Positions 11,666 through 23,372 of a stretch of 64,000 nt of DNA are shown in pieces. Both the position numbers and the translations under genes were made by a program. The notes below the pieces were generated by a model. The model worked only from the letters and a program-made list of their open reading frames with translations, was not told where the DNA came from and ran no database searches. Source of the stretch: Absidia repens (lineage: Eukaryota > Mucoromycota > Mucoromycetes > Mucorales > Cunninghamellaceae); assembly GCA_002105175.1 (NCBI GenBank), contig MCGE01000036.1:124001-188000 (forward strand), read 5' to 3'. The number at the start of each line of letters is the position of its first letter. Within the stretch, counting starts at the first letter, position 1.

Positions 11666-13777
11666 ATGGGGAAATGGACTGACAAGTTGTATATTACACA
11701 TTCGGAATGGAGTGGACAAGTGGGTCAACATTCTGCATCCTCAGGGGCATCGGGAAAAAAGGCATCAGGTGAATTCCGTCGGCTACCTTTTTATTGTTGC
11801 TCTTTATCACTTCAACCGTTTGATCACCCTGTTTGTACACCAGAAGGCATCGTGTTTGATCTGGTCCACATCATCCCTTACATCAAGAAATACGGCACCA
11901 ACCCAGTCACTGGAAAACCACTACACACCAAGGAATTGATCACACTCAAGTTTCACAAAAACGACAAGGGCGAATTCTACTGTCCCGTAACCTTCAAGAC
12001 ATTTTCTGACCACACCGCCATCGCCGCCATCAAAACAACGGGCAACGTTTATGCTTATGATACCATTGAACGATTGAATATCAAGGCAAAGTATTGGAAG
12101 GATTTGATCACAGATGAACCATTCACACGCAAGGATGTTATCATGATTCAGGTAAAATAAATAAAAAATAAAAATAAAAACGTCACTTGAGAGCGACAAC
12201 GCAAGTTTTACTAAGTGTTCGTACCATGGTTTGTTTTTCTTTACTTAGGATCCTCACAACCTTGAAAATAGAGACATGTCCAACTTCCATTATTTGAACA
12301 ATGATCTCAAGGTGGTCAATGCAGCAGAAGAGGCGGCCAAACGTCAACCGATCAACAATATCAATGTCAAAGGCATGGGTGGCACGGCAGGACGCATTTA
12401 TGCAGAACTCAGCAAAAAGGAAAAGGAAACAAGTAATAGTAGCAGCAGCAACAACAACAACAAGGAAGCCATCAAGGATGCACCCAATGTCTCGTATCAT
12501 CAACCGATCAAGAAATCAACCCCTTACAATGCCGCCCATTTCTCCACGGGTGCCGTGGCTCAGTCATTTACATCAACAGCAGTGGAACGGGTCACCGTCA
12601 ATGAAAAGGCATTGATCAATGAAGACGAATACATGTACAAAAAAATCAAATCAAAGGCTTACGTGCGTATTGCAACCAACCTGGGGAACCTGAATATTGA
12701 ATTGTATTGTGACAAGGTAAAATGATCAAAAGACATTAAGGAGAGCGTTGGAAGCTGTGGATTGGGAAGCTAACGTACCGTTTTATATATATCTATAGGC
12801 CCCGCGAACGTGTTACAATTTTATCATGTTGGCCAAAACGGGTTATTATGATAACGTCATTTTCCATCGAAGCATCAAAAATTTTATGGTAAAGAACAAA
12901 TGGGGAGGAGTGGATTTCATATTGTGTAGTAGTAGACAGCTAATACTCTATATCTTTACAAAAATTGATTTCCAATGTAGATTCAAGGTGGTGATCCTAC
13001 TGGTACAGGAAAAGGTGGTCAATCCTATTTTGGCCAAGAATTCCCGGATGAAATCAAGCATACATTATCACACGATGATCGTGGTATTCTCAGTATGGCC
13101 AATCATGGCAAAGATACAAATGGGTCACAATTGTAAGTCTACTTCTTTTTTTTTTCTTTTTTTTTTTTTTTTTTGTAATTGAAGAAGAGGGGGATGTGGA
13201 CTGACTTGAACTCCCAATGTTTTTTCTTTTTTTTTTAAATAGTTTTATTACATATCGACCTTGCACACATTTGGATCGACAACATACTATTTTTGGACGT
13301 GTAGTGGGCGGCATGGATGTACTTAACAAAATGGAGTCGATTGCTGTGGATAAGAAAACCGATCGCCCTGAACGAGATATCAAGATGACAGGTGTCGATG
13401 TGTTGGTGGACCCTTACCAAGTCTATAAGGACAGACTCAACAGTAAATTGACCAAGGAAGCAAATGCAGCAGCGATTCAGGCAGAAAAGGAACGCAAGGA
13501 AGCCAAGATCAATAGCATGGGCTGGTTTGGTCCCAATGTCACAAAATCTCAAGGCGCCAAGACGTCGGCGACAGCGGCTGGCGGTGGCGGTGGCGTCGGC
13601 AAGTATCTCTCTATAGACAGCAATGCTACATCCAATAAACGCAAAGACAACATCGACAGGACAACATTAGACGAGACGGCGACGACGACGTCCACTTCCA
13701 TTACCAGTAGTAGCAGCAGCAGCAGTAAACGGATCAAAACACAACCGAAAGGATATGGGAATTTTGACAATTTTTAA
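11666..13777 (+). CDS. PPIL2: U-box peptidyl-prolyl isomerase, PPIL2 / Cyp60 type
   Basis: Five exons: 11666-12151, 12249-12716, 12799-12888, 12981-13132 and 13243-13777; 576 residues, phases consistent. The start [15 protein letters not shown] matches the family N-terminus. A U-box-like domain follows (residues ~43-160: [35 protein letters not shown]). The cyclophilin domain spans ~298-460 with [68 protein letters not shown] and [10 protein letters not shown]. Members are nuclear, associate with late spliceosomes and can act as E3 ubiquitin ligases. The usual Trp of the cyclophilin active site region is replaced around GQSYFGQ, as commonly seen in this subfamily. The C-terminal tail is Ser/Thr-rich and ends in KGYGNFDNF, the conserved family terminus. 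Highly confident identification. Confidence 0.93.
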
Positions 13778-14817
13778 TTTAGTATTAGTATTAGTATGAT
13801 TGATATTGATATTTATTTAACATTGGAAATAAAAATAAAAAATACACATTTATGCATCATCATTTATACAGTGTTTTCGGAAATGACTCGTCGTATATTT
13901 GGAAATTGATGGCGCCCCAACAAAAGAAAATAGGCCGATACAGTAGTATTTTAAGTTCCAATGAATAAGATTTTCGGACGATGCGATTTTTTTTTTGGAG
14001 GGGCATTGTATTTTTTTGGACAGATCAATTTTTTTTTTTTTTTTTTGGACGAGGACAGATTTATTTTGGACTACAAATAAAAAAGCAAGACAATCATCCT
14101 GAGACTGCTGTAATCCGATTTCTTTTTCTAACACAAGCTCTTCAAATATAGTGTTATCATCAAGAGCAAATAAACATTCACACACCTAAAGCACGCACAC
14201 AAAATCCACATACAATAACCATATACACCAATTTGCATAATGATAAAAAAGATATAAAACTTTATTGATTGATACAGGTATTCATGAACAAATAATAAGA
14301 GAATATGTAAAATGCATAATAAAAAATGTAAATGTAGTAAATAACAAAAGGGGGAATATACTAAAATATATAAAGATAATAATGAGAGTCACAGTCGCGA
14401 TGGAGAGTAATGGAATTGAAGTTTTCAAAAGGGCTATAATTGTATGATTGAATTCTGTCTTGACGATTGGAGGAAGGTTCAGGAGCCATGACTTGATCCT
14501 TATCTAGGTCCAAACTGATGCATCCACACCATCAGGGCTATTGATCAGGGCTAAAATTGGTGGTTCCAAATGTCTCAGTAAAGCAAAATTGATCGATTTG
14601 AAGAATGGATATAAAGAATTTGTTTATTGTAATCGAATAAATAAAAAGAAAAACCAACTACAAAAGATACATCTAAGCAAGCCAATATATAATCACCGCA
14701 TTATTCAATTGTTTCTTTTGATAATAATAAATATAAATCGCCAAAGTTTTCTCCAAAAGAGACGGATAGATAGTGAGGTTGGTGTTTTCAGTGTCGATTG
14801 CCAGTTGTCAGTTTTCG
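13778..14817. other. intergenic, AT-rich
   Basis: Contains the PPIL2 3' end (AATAAA near 13827-13832) and T-runs at 13987-13997 and 14032-14047. Otherwise it is AT-rich sequence with short open frames lacking any recognisable protein signature. Confidence 0.55.
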
Positions 14818-15300
14818 CTAACTATTGTTGTTGATTTCACGAATATCGCCACAAAGTCCAAGATCAGATCGAGGTTGATGAATTGCCATACTGCGAAGTG
14901 GATGGATATTGTTGCTTTTGCTGTAAGCTTGTCGTGACCATTGATGCCAAAATCTGTTATTATTGCTTGCCTTCTATTCAAATAAATATAAGAGAAAGCA
15001 GTATATACATTCATTTTCACATAATCAAGCAGACCATATTTTCCTTACCGCAAGTTTGATATCACCTTGAATTGAGTTCACATTCTTGTCAAATCGAGTC
15101 GAAAGTGATAAATAACACGCCTAAAAAAAAAAAAAAAAAAAAAAAAGTAAGTGTATTATCATCATATAGTTAGTATATACCCTTTTCTTTGATACCTTGC
15201 TTCCAATCAGTGTACCACAGGTGACTAATATTGAAAAGCTACGTACTTCCGTTGAGCATCCGAAATCAGTTTCATCAAGGTATACCGTGCAATACGTCAT
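14818..15300 (-). pseudogene. short three-exon gene or gene remnant, unknown
   Basis: Three exons with consensus splice sites and phase 0 throughout: 15300-15196, 15120-15049 and 14973-14818, giving 110 residues from an ATG at 15300. The middle exon reads ACYLSLSTRFDKNVNSI. I do not recognise the family. Upstream on the same strand (15300-15600) coding-like stretches continue (for example TLLDVTLMGDSTDKEGEAVF and KAIDRLSSSVSVDAKQLP), but they are separated by TAG/TGA stops and a frame change. The visible piece is therefore probably the surviving 3' part of a longer, decayed gene. It lies head-to-head with the orphan gene at 15644. Alternatively it is a genuine short gene with a recent start. 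Confidence 0.4.
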
Positions 15301-15643
15301 ACACCTTACTGTCAAAGATAAGGACTATAACAGCAAGGGTAGCTGCTTAGCATCAACAGATACGCTAGAGGACAGTCGATCAATAGCCTTGCATATTGCC
15401 CTTCAGCTATCCAAAAACTGCTTCACCTTCTTTATCGGTAGAGTCCCCCATCAAAGTGACATCCAGTAGAGTTGTGTTAGGAAAATAAAAATGCCAAGCG
15501 AAAATTTCAACACTCAACATTGATGACCATTTCGGATTTTGAAATGTGAAAATGTGACTTAATTTTAAATGTTCAATAGTGCATATATATTCTTTTTTCA
15601 AAAAAAGCTTGGCGTTTCTTTCTTTGTATTATCGTCTTCCAAC

Positions 15644-17044
15644 ATGTCGTGCCCACCATGCTATCTGAACAAGCGTATTGATATCGGCACCACATAACTA
15701 AATTAAATTTTTTCCAAGAAAATGCTGTGAATCATTGGACTTTCGAAGGTTTTCTCTCCTGGAAAGGTTACCAGCAGTCAAGACCTTCCAAGACTGTGCT
15801 CCGAAAGCTACTGGACGAATATCAAGATTGTCTTCATACAATGATCAAGAAACGAACTTTACCCGACGATTTGCTGATATACTTAGGCTACTTGAAGAAA
15901 AATCTAAGGGTAAAGCTGTGTGTATGTGTGCGTGTGTGTATTATGCGTGTATTTATCTTTTTCTTTTATTATTTAGGCACAAATAATTGATGATATTTTG
16001 CCACAACTGCCGGCAACAATCATTAACCAATACAACACTGGTGACGCTACTGTCTACGGAAACATCGAAAAGGTAAGACAAATTGAAATGATTACAGATA
16101 GGAAATGTGTACAGGTTCTAAATACTTTATAAAAACTTATGATTGATAGGATTTGTACTATCCCGAACAACAACAACAATCACAACCACAACAGCAACAA
16201 CAACAACCGGAAGAAAAGGAACAACAACACGAACAACAACAACAACAACAAAGGAAAGCGAAGCGACCAAGGTAAATGAATGACATATAGAATGCGACAC
16301 GACCTATCATGAATCTAAGACAATGTATGTACATTTTTTATTGACCTTTTTTATTTTAATTTTTAATAGCGATCCAGTGGAAGGACCTTCCCAGAAAAGA
16401 CAACAAGTAGATGATGAAAGCAATGATGATAGTGGAACCGATTACGATGTTTTCTTAGACAATAAGGTAAGCCAAGGCTGATGATGAAAATATGGAATTG
16501 GAAATGAACAACTTAATTTTTTTTATCTTCAATATTAACGATAGAACATGTTAAAATTGCGGAAAAAAAGTAAAACATACATTTACCTGCACCCCCACCA
16601 ATACAAGACTTCCCCCAACAAACCACGCATTGACGCAGACGACATTACAACATTGAACAAATTTGTCGACATTGTGCTATCAGAACATCATGCATTTCAA
16701 GCATCATCTATTGCCAACCAAATCTACCAAGTCAACATGGGTGAACAAGATAGCAACAGTTGTTTGGATGATTTCCCTGGTACGAAGATGTTTTTGAAAT
16801 CAGTGTTGGAAGAAAAAATGGATGACTTTCCGAAGTTTATGTGGATGAATGGATACGAAGGATGCACTGAAGAAGAACTCGAAATGAACAAGATGATGCG
16901 ATACATTCTGACGGACTTCCATTTGAACTGCATGATCAAGGCTGGCGACAAAACCACCAATGAAAGGACCCCATTTTGCGAACATTTTATCCCGATTTTC
17001 AAGGCATTCTCTGGTGTTACAAGGCTGATGGACTTCGTCTGGTA

Positions 17045-17079
<35 letters not shown>

Positions 17080-17880
17080 GTCAAAATCAAAAGTATTGTT
17101 ACTGATGTGCTTATTTAACTTGTATTGCTATTTTTTTTTTCCATTTCCTATTAGGTGCGAAAAGGGACTTATGAACAATAGGCTCTTATCACTCTGTCTC
17201 CCAAAGCCAATGAACTTTCGCTCACTGTTGGATGGTATCGGAACTTCTCTCAAGGACAAGGTGGAACGATTGCTTATTGAATCATCAGGGTAATAACATA
17301 AGGGAAAAAATGTTAATAGTGAAAGAACTCATCTTGTTTTATGTTGTATTCCATCGCCTTTTTTTTTTTTTTTTTTTTTTTTTGTTTAGAAACGACGACG
17401 GACATACCGAGGAAGACACTCTCAAGCAGATCAGCAACACCATCAACTCCCTTGGTGTCGATCTCCGAAACTACAAGTTGGCTTCATACGACACATTCCT
17501 CAAGAGACAGATCTTCGGCATTCACTTCATTGATGAAAAGATGACACTAACATCAACCTGCTTAGTTACTCCAGCCAGATATGCTTTTATTGAAGTACGA
17601 TCAGCAAGAATTCCAACAAGCTACGAAGAACGATGGGATTGGGCGAAGGTGATTGAACTACTCTTGAAATTGAAGGTAAGAAAAGAAAATAACATTTAAA
17701 ATACTATATTCATGTGATCTATTTGATTTTTATTTTAAAACTCTGTAGCGTGACTTGATGGATCAAGAAGGTGTGACGGAACTTCTGAAACAGGAACAGA
17801 ATGGCTTTGTGAAGGTGGCTCGTACTGTGAAAGATACGGTGAAGGGCGATGTAAAGAAGGCAATGACGGATGCAATGTAA
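15644..17880 (+). CDS. orphan nine-exon protein, Gln-rich, lineage-expanded type
   Basis: Nine exons: 15644-15674, 15719-15909, 15977-16072, 16150-16271, 16370-16466, 16545-17041, 17155-17289, 17390-17675 and 17749-17880. Every junction is GT..AG and phases close to give 528 residues. The start MSCPPCYLNK is spliced into QNAVNHWTFEGFLSWKGYQ. Residues ~107-147 (exon 4) are almost pure Gln; the next ~30 are acidic with basic clusters (RKAKRPR) suggesting a nuclear localisation. The globular half (~185-500) has no domain I can name. Its end (PARYAFIEVRSARIPTSYEE, then WDWAKVIELLLKLK) resembles in layout the end of the gene at 26594-28249, suggesting one family. Such multi-exon orphans are, from memory, abundant in Mucorales; that recollection is untested here. 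Function unknown. Confidence 0.75.
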
Positions 17881-18449
17881 ATGATGCATATTTGAAGCCC
17901 CCCCCCCTCTCTCTCTCTCCACTATATATAAATGTATATTTTTTTTTATTATCATTAGTTTTTATTCTTTTACCCTATCTTTAGTTTGTATATTCCCACT
18001 TTATCAATTTTAAATATCCCTCAATAAATAAAACCCAGTCGATGTATATTACCTTTTTTTTTTTTTTTTTTACGTCTCGTCCTGCCTTTTTTACATCGTT
18101 TTTATACTTTACACTGGAACATTAGGGTCCCCCCCCATCCTGATACCTCCTTGGGCGACACAAGTCGGTCACAAAAACCTCGTCATGATCTTTTTAGGAA
18201 AATCCGTCATTCAGAAAACACCGTATTCATCTATGTAGTCCCTTTTAGTTATTGCCCCAATAGTGGATTAGCGAAGTATTTTCACCAGTTTAGGCCATTT
18301 TGTGTGTGTGTCGGGGAGGTGTTTGTCTTAATAAACATTTTGACTTTGTTTCTGTGAAAGAGCGGGGTTTAATAGGGGGTCGCAACGGGGGATCAGTTTC
18401 ATAGGAACTCTGATAGTACATGTTTAGTAGTGATGGGTGAAGTGTCTGG

Positions 18450-18485
<36 letters not shown>

Positions 18486-18600
18486 TTTCAATGGATAGTT
18501 CCATTGTGGAGGGAACATCTTCATTATCATGTGTACCGAATTCCAATCAATTTTAAGATTAATACAACACACGTATGATTATGTAGATGGGAGGAACTTT
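17881..18600. other. intergenic before small-gene array
   Basis: Holds a polypyrimidine tract (17898-17919), AATAAA near 18024-18029, T-runs at 18053-18071 and 18451-18482, and a GCGGGGTTTAA box at 18362-18372 like those upstream of two F-box genes. No gene is visible. Confidence 0.5.
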
Positions 18601-18644
18601 TTATTGTCGTATGTATTTGTTACATACATAGCGTATGTACGTAC

Positions 18645-18923
18645 TTAAAGCTCATCATATCTTTTATATTGTTTACGATATTCATGGTTAAAACGATGAT
18701 TCACTTTAATATATAATTCGGTGTCATCTACTTTGAATGTTATTTTAGTACTAAACCCTAACCCATTTGTGATGTACTTGGCATAATCCATAAATGCGTC
18801 TCGATGCTCATCTGCAACGCTGCTCATGCTTGAGTCCGCAAATTTGAATTCTTCAGTTGCTCTTTCTACAAACATGTAATCGAATTTTGGCGTCATAGCA
18901 AGAGCTTCCTTCGCATGAGACAT
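18645..18923 (-). CDS. small tandem-array protein, copy 1
   Basis: Coding exon of 92 residues starting MSHAKEALAMTPKFDYM from the ATG at 18923, just inside an exon preceded by a good acceptor (ACAACAG). An upstream GTAAGT donor near 19053 marks a non-coding 5' exon. The protein is acidic, has no signal peptide or membrane segment, and has a central GLGFSTKITFKVDD stretch that is the best conserved part of the family. I recognise no domain. Length, strand order and the pattern Y-x4-GLG-x2-TKITF followed by a second strand weakly recall type-1 cystatins (stefins), but the QxVxG motif is absent, so this is only a fold hypothesis. The AATAAA on its sense strand lies near 18598-18603. Confidence 0.7.
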   Translation of the reverse strand: MSHAKEALAMTPKFDYMFVERATEEFKFADSSMSSVADEHRDAFMDYAKYITNGLGFSTKITFKVDDTELYIKVNHRFNHEYRKQYKRYDEL

Positions 18924-19570
18924 GTTCTGTTGTATGAGAAAAAGAAAAAAAAAGAGGTTCTTAATACGCTAATTCATAACAAGTCGCAGGTCAAAGCAGA
19001 ATCTAATGGTGTGATCACTTAGAACGTTGGGCGGAGTTTTTTTTCTTCACTTACTATTAAAGATGATAATAGGATGAAACAAAAAAAGAAAAGTTTGGGC
19101 ATTGTGGGAGAAAAAGAAGAAGAAGAAAATAAAATAGGTTGTTGCTCTCAAGATATCCTTTTGTTTTTCTGATTTCTTTATTTATTTATTTCAACTTGAT
19201 TGGTAACAATCCCCAAAAATGGAGAATGGAGGTATGGCAGATAACATGCAAGTGGTAGTATTGGGGGAAAACGGCAAATGTTTTTGTTTTGGTTTTTTTT
19301 GTGCTCAGTGGTACTAGTTAACCGTTGTCACCGAATGCAGGACCCTGAATGAGATTGTAATTCAATCACCGCACAACTTGTATAATCACCACCATCAACA
19401 CCTTTTTTTTTTCAAAAAAAAAAAAAAAACTTCAATGGACAGTTCCATTTTGGAGGAAACATCTTCACTATTATGCATACCGCATTCCAATCAATTTTAA
19501 GATTAATACAACATACATACGTATGATTGTGTAGATAGCAGGAACTTTTTATTGTCGTATTTGTACGTAC

Positions 19571-19822
19571 TTATAGCTCATCATATGTTTTATATTGTTT
19601 AAGATATTGATGGTCATAACGATGATTCACTTCCATATGTAGTTCGGTGTCATCTACTTTGAATGTTATTTTAGTATTAAATCCTAACCCATTTGTGATG
19701 TACTTGGCATAATCCATAAATGCATCTCGATGTTCATCTGCAACGCTGCTTGAGCTTATATACCCAAATTCGAATTCTTCAGGTCCTCTTTCTACAAGCA
19801 TGTAATCGAATTTTGGCGTCAT
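19571..19822 (-). CDS. small tandem-array protein, copy 2
   Basis: 83 residues from the ATG at 19822 (MTPKFDYMLVERGPEEFEF). The position of copy 1's start codon is ACG here, so initiation must move to the internal ATG, or the copy has lost translation. A short out-of-frame upstream ORF (ATGCGAAGG...TGA) now overlaps the new start by its stop codon. The remaining coding sequence is intact and differs from copy 1 at scattered positions, so the gene may still be functional. It belongs to the tandem array and shares its splice and polyadenylation layout. Confidence 0.6.
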   Translation of the reverse strand: MTPKFDYMLVERGPEEFEFGYISSSSVADEHRDAFMDYAKYITNGLGFNTKITFKVDDTELHMEVNHRYDHQYLKQYKTYDEL

Positions 19823-20506
19823 AGCAAGAGCTTCCTTCGCATGCGACGTGTTCCGTAGTATGATCTCAAAAAAAAAAAAAAAAAAGGAAGTTCTTAATAC
19901 ATTAATTCACAACAAGTCGCAGGCCAAAGCAGAATCTAATGGTGTGATCACTTAGAACGTTGGGCGGAGTTTTTTTCTTCACTTACTATTAAAGATGAAA
20001 ATAGGACGAAACAAAAAAAGAAAAGTTTGAGCATTGTGGGAGAAAAAGAAGAAGAAAAAAAAAAATAGGTTGTTGCTCTCAAGATATCCTTTTGTTTTTC
20101 TGATTTCTTTATTTATTTATTTTAACTTGATTGGTAACAATCCCCAAAAATGGAGAATGGAGGTATGGCAGATAACATGCAAGTGGTAGTATTGGGGAAA
20201 ACGGCAAATGTTTTTGTTTTGGTTTTTTTTGTGCTCAGTGGTACTAGTTGACCGTTGTCACGAATTCCAGGACCCTGAATGAGATTGTAATTCAATCACC
20301 GCACAACTTGTACAATCACCACCATCAACACCTTCTTTTTCTTTAAAAAAAATTCAATGGACGGTTCCATTTTGGAGGGAACATCTTCACTGTTATGTAT
20401 ACCGCATTCCAATCAATTTTAAGATTAATACAACATACATCTGTATGATTATGTATGTAGATTGCAGGAACTTTTTATTGTCTTCATACATAGTGTATGT
20501 ACGTAC

Positions 20507-20758
20507 TTAAAGCTCATCATATGTTTTATATTGTTTAAAATATTGATGGTTATAACGATGATTCACTTCCATATGTAGTTCGGTGTCATCTACTTTGAAT
20601 GTTATTTTAGTATTAAATCCTAACCCCTTTGTGATGTACTTGGCATAATCCATAAATGCATCTACATGTTCATCTGCAACGCTGCTTGCGGTTATGTACC
20701 CAAATTCGACTTCTTCAGGTCCTCTTTCTACAAGCATGTAATCGAATTTTGGCGTCAT
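20507..20758 (-). CDS. small tandem-array protein, copy 3
   Basis: 83 residues from the ATG at 20758. Nearly identical to copy 2, with replacements concentrated near residues 17-30 (EEVEFGYITASSVADEHVD). It shares with copy 2 the ACG in place of the upstream start codon, implying copies 2 and 3 are the most recent duplicates. Same 5' intron and upstream box. Function unknown. Confidence 0.6.
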   Translation of the reverse strand: MTPKFDYMLVERGPEEVEFGYITASSVADEHVDAFMDYAKYITKGLGFNTKITFKVDDTELHMEVNHRYNHQYFKQYKTYDEL

Positions 20759-21407
20759 AGCAAGAGCTTCCTTCGCATGCGACGTGTTCCGTAGTATGAT
20801 CTCAAAAAAAAAAAAAAAGGAAGTTCTTAATACGCTAATTCATAACAAGTCGCTGGCCAACGCATTGATTACTAAAATACAATGGTGTGATCACTTTAGA
20901 ACGTTGGGGGCGGATTTTTTCTTCTCCACTTACTAGTAAAGATGAAAATAGGATAAAACAAAAAAAGAAAAGTTTAAACATTGTGGGAGAAAAAGAAGAA
21001 GAAGAGAAAAATAGGTTGTTGCTCTCAAGATACCCTTTTGTTATTCTAATTTCTTTATTTCTTTATCATTTCAACTTGATTGGTCACAATCCCCAAAAAT
21101 GGAGAATGGAGGTATGGCAGATAAAATGCAAGTGGTAGTAATTGGGGAAAACGGCAAATGTTTTTGCTTTGTGGTACTAGTTAACTGTTGTCACGAATTT
21201 CAGTATCCTGAATGAGAATGTGATTCAATCACCGCACAGCTTGATAAACTCCACCATCACCTTTTTTTTTTTTTTTTTTTTTTTTAATAGCATTCAACTA
21301 ATAGGTGGAAAATACAATGGGGAGAGGAGGCGGGGGCGGGGATTTGGTTCGATGTGACGCACTTTGTCTCCATCATGACCTGAACACTGTTTTTATCAAA
21401 AGCGCGG

Positions 21408-21910
21408 TCATGATGCTTGATAATTTTTATAATTTTTACGGTAATCATGTTTACATTTTGCATTCACCTCAATATGGAGATGGTGAGGACCGACAATGAA
21501 TTCAATTTTAGTATTAAATCCTAATCCTTTTGTGATATAAATGGCATAATCCATATATTCGATGTGTTGCCTAACTAACAAGTTGGTATGACTTCGGTAA
21601 CCAAATTCGAATTCTTCATCTGCTCTTTTAACTAGCATTTGATCGAACTTCGGTTTCATAGGAGGAAGCTCCGGCTTCGTTTCAAATATTTTCTATTGTA
21701 GAAAAAATAAAAGAAAAAGTAATGGTATCATTGTTGTTGTTTTGTTTTTTGTTTTTTGTTTTTTGTTTTTTGTTTTTTGTTTTTTTTTTTTGGGTGGGGG
21801 TGAAAAGCACGGGTACATAAACGTTACTATCAATCGCATAAACCATTAATAATAAACGATTGCGATGACATTGAATCCCTTTTTTCACTTACTGATAAAG
21901 AGGAAAACAT
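21408..21910 (-). CDS. small tandem-array protein, copy 4 (two coding exons)
   Basis: Exon 1, 21910-21893, encodes MFSSLS; exon 2, 21692-21408, begins KIFETKPELPPMKPKFDQM; 100 residues in all. The same structure is seen in copy 5, which supports a coding first exon. The 200-bp intron contains a (TTTTTTG)n array on the plus strand. The core retains YAIYITKGLGFNTKIEF but the flanks have diverged strongly from copies 1-3. Upstream spacing differs and I do not find the conserved upstream box seen at the other copies. Confidence 0.65.
21741..21791. repeat. TTTTTTG microsatellite-like tandem repeat
   Basis: About six imperfect copies of a 7-bp unit (six T then G) ending in a pure T-run, located in the intron of small-array copy 4. 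Confidence 0.9.
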
Positions 21911-22907
21911 AGACCGGGGAGCAAAAAAGATAAAAAGGGTGAGCAAGAAGAATAGGTGATTCTCTCATGATAGTAGTTTATTTTTTTAAAGTTTGCAGAA
22001 AAATTTAATGATGGTAACAGAAACCAAAAATGGATATTTGAGGTATGGCTTTTATATGCAAAATATGGCATCAAGAAAACATTGAACTGATCCTTGTCTG
22101 TCCGGTGATACACACATGATGATAAAGTAACAGTAATAGAGTAGAGGTTTTTTTCTATTGGATAACATCCAAATGATAGAAGGAGAAGACGGTCATCTTT
22201 ATTTTTCAGGATTGCTCACCATCAGCAACCTTATTAAAGTATAAGCAAGTATAAAAACTGGAATGGTCAACGCTAATCTAAAATGGACGACAGGACAGTC
22301 GTAAAAAAATGATCTACTGTATGTACTGTAGAAGACAAAACTAATAGCATAAGGGAGACTACCGATAAAACAGACAGGAGATATTTTATTCATATGTAAG
22401 ACATAAAGCTATGACAACAATGCTATCCTAAGTTAATCAGGAGGAGAGGGGTTGCCTTCGCCCCATTCTGAGACCCATCTATCGATTGCACTAACTCACA
22501 CATCCAACATGAAAGGGTTTCCCCATGCCTGTTTGTATTGTATTTTTCAAAATACCCCTAATTCATTTTCTAATACTAATCCAATTTCACACATCACCGA
22601 CATTGAAGTTTCATGAAGTTTCATTCAAAAGTGAGAAAAAAAAGATGAAAGTGAAAGTGAAAGTGAAAGAGCGAAAAAAAAGCGGAATTTTAATTCGAAC
22701 AGTAGGGATTAAATGCACCATACAACTTGCAAACAAAGTGGAAGAGGTGTGCTGGAACTAAACTATGATTATCTGTTGCTGGTGCACTTATCTCATAAAA
22801 TATAGACATATAGCATCAAATGTTAAGATGGCAGAAGCATGTTTATTGACAATTCTTTCCTTTCGATGAAACAAAAAAAAGATACATGCTTTTTTTATGA
22901 TCGATTT

Positions 22908-23372
22908 TCACCCAAGGGTGCATTTAGATTGAAACTTTTTTTCATCATTTCTAAAAGTAGGTTGAAAATTTGGATTCACTTCAACATATACTTTATGGTC
23001 ATCCTTTGTGAATGTAATTTTAGTATTATACCCTAATCCTTTTGTAATGAATACGGCGTAATTCACATATTCGAGATCTTGACCGATTTCTGTAAAGTTG
23101 CTGTTGACTAGGTAATTGAATTTGAAATTTTCATTTGTTCTTTCTACAAGCATTCGATCGAATTGTGGGCTCAGGAAAGCGGAGGATTCCTTAGTTTCGA
23201 ACATTTTCTATTATTGAGAAAGAAAAAAAAAACAATAAGCTTCTCGTAAAATCAGGACAATATGATTGACCAGCAGCGACATAAAAAGTATTGAAATATA
23301 ATACTAGAATGCAATATTCTATTGAGGTAAAACAGTCCCTTTTTTTTCACTTACTAGGAAAGATGGAAACAT
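22908..23372 (-). CDS. small tandem-array protein, copy 5 (two coding exons)
   Basis: Exon 1, 23372-23355, encodes MFPSFL; exon 2, 23207-22908, begins KMFETKESSAFLSPQFDRM; 105 residues. It is the most diverged copy but keeps FDRMLVERTNENFKFNYL, VNYAVFITKGLGYNTKITF and a following KVYVEVNPNF strand. The conserved upstream box recurs at ~23610-23642. No signal peptide. It is probably closest to the founding gene, because its two-exon structure is intact. Function unknown. Confidence 0.65.

Larger units (their letters stand above)
18485..21300. repeat. three direct tandem repeats of ~0.93 kb
   Basis: Three near-identical units begin at about 18485, 19425 and 20345. Each carries, on the minus strand, an AATAAA, a small coding exon, an upstream intron with a T/A tract, a non-coding first exon and a conserved upstream box. 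Matching landmarks recur at fixed offsets: GGAACTTTTTATTGTC (18593, 19543, 20466), the coding exon, GTAAGT donors, AAGAAAAGTTT, and GACCCTGAATGAGATTG (~19341, 20270). This is recent unequal duplication. Two more diverged copies follow at 21408 and 22908. Confidence 0.9.

Noticed and set aside
21335..21390. GC-rich block with GGTTCGATG resembling a tRNA B box
   Set aside because: No cloverleaf can be folded around it: acceptor stem and A box are missing.
22199..22393. 64-codon minus-strand frame with two hydrophobic segments, between small-array copies 4 and 5
   Set aside because: It has an ATG but no family resemblance, no promoter or splice context, and is short enough to occur by chance in AT-rich DNA.
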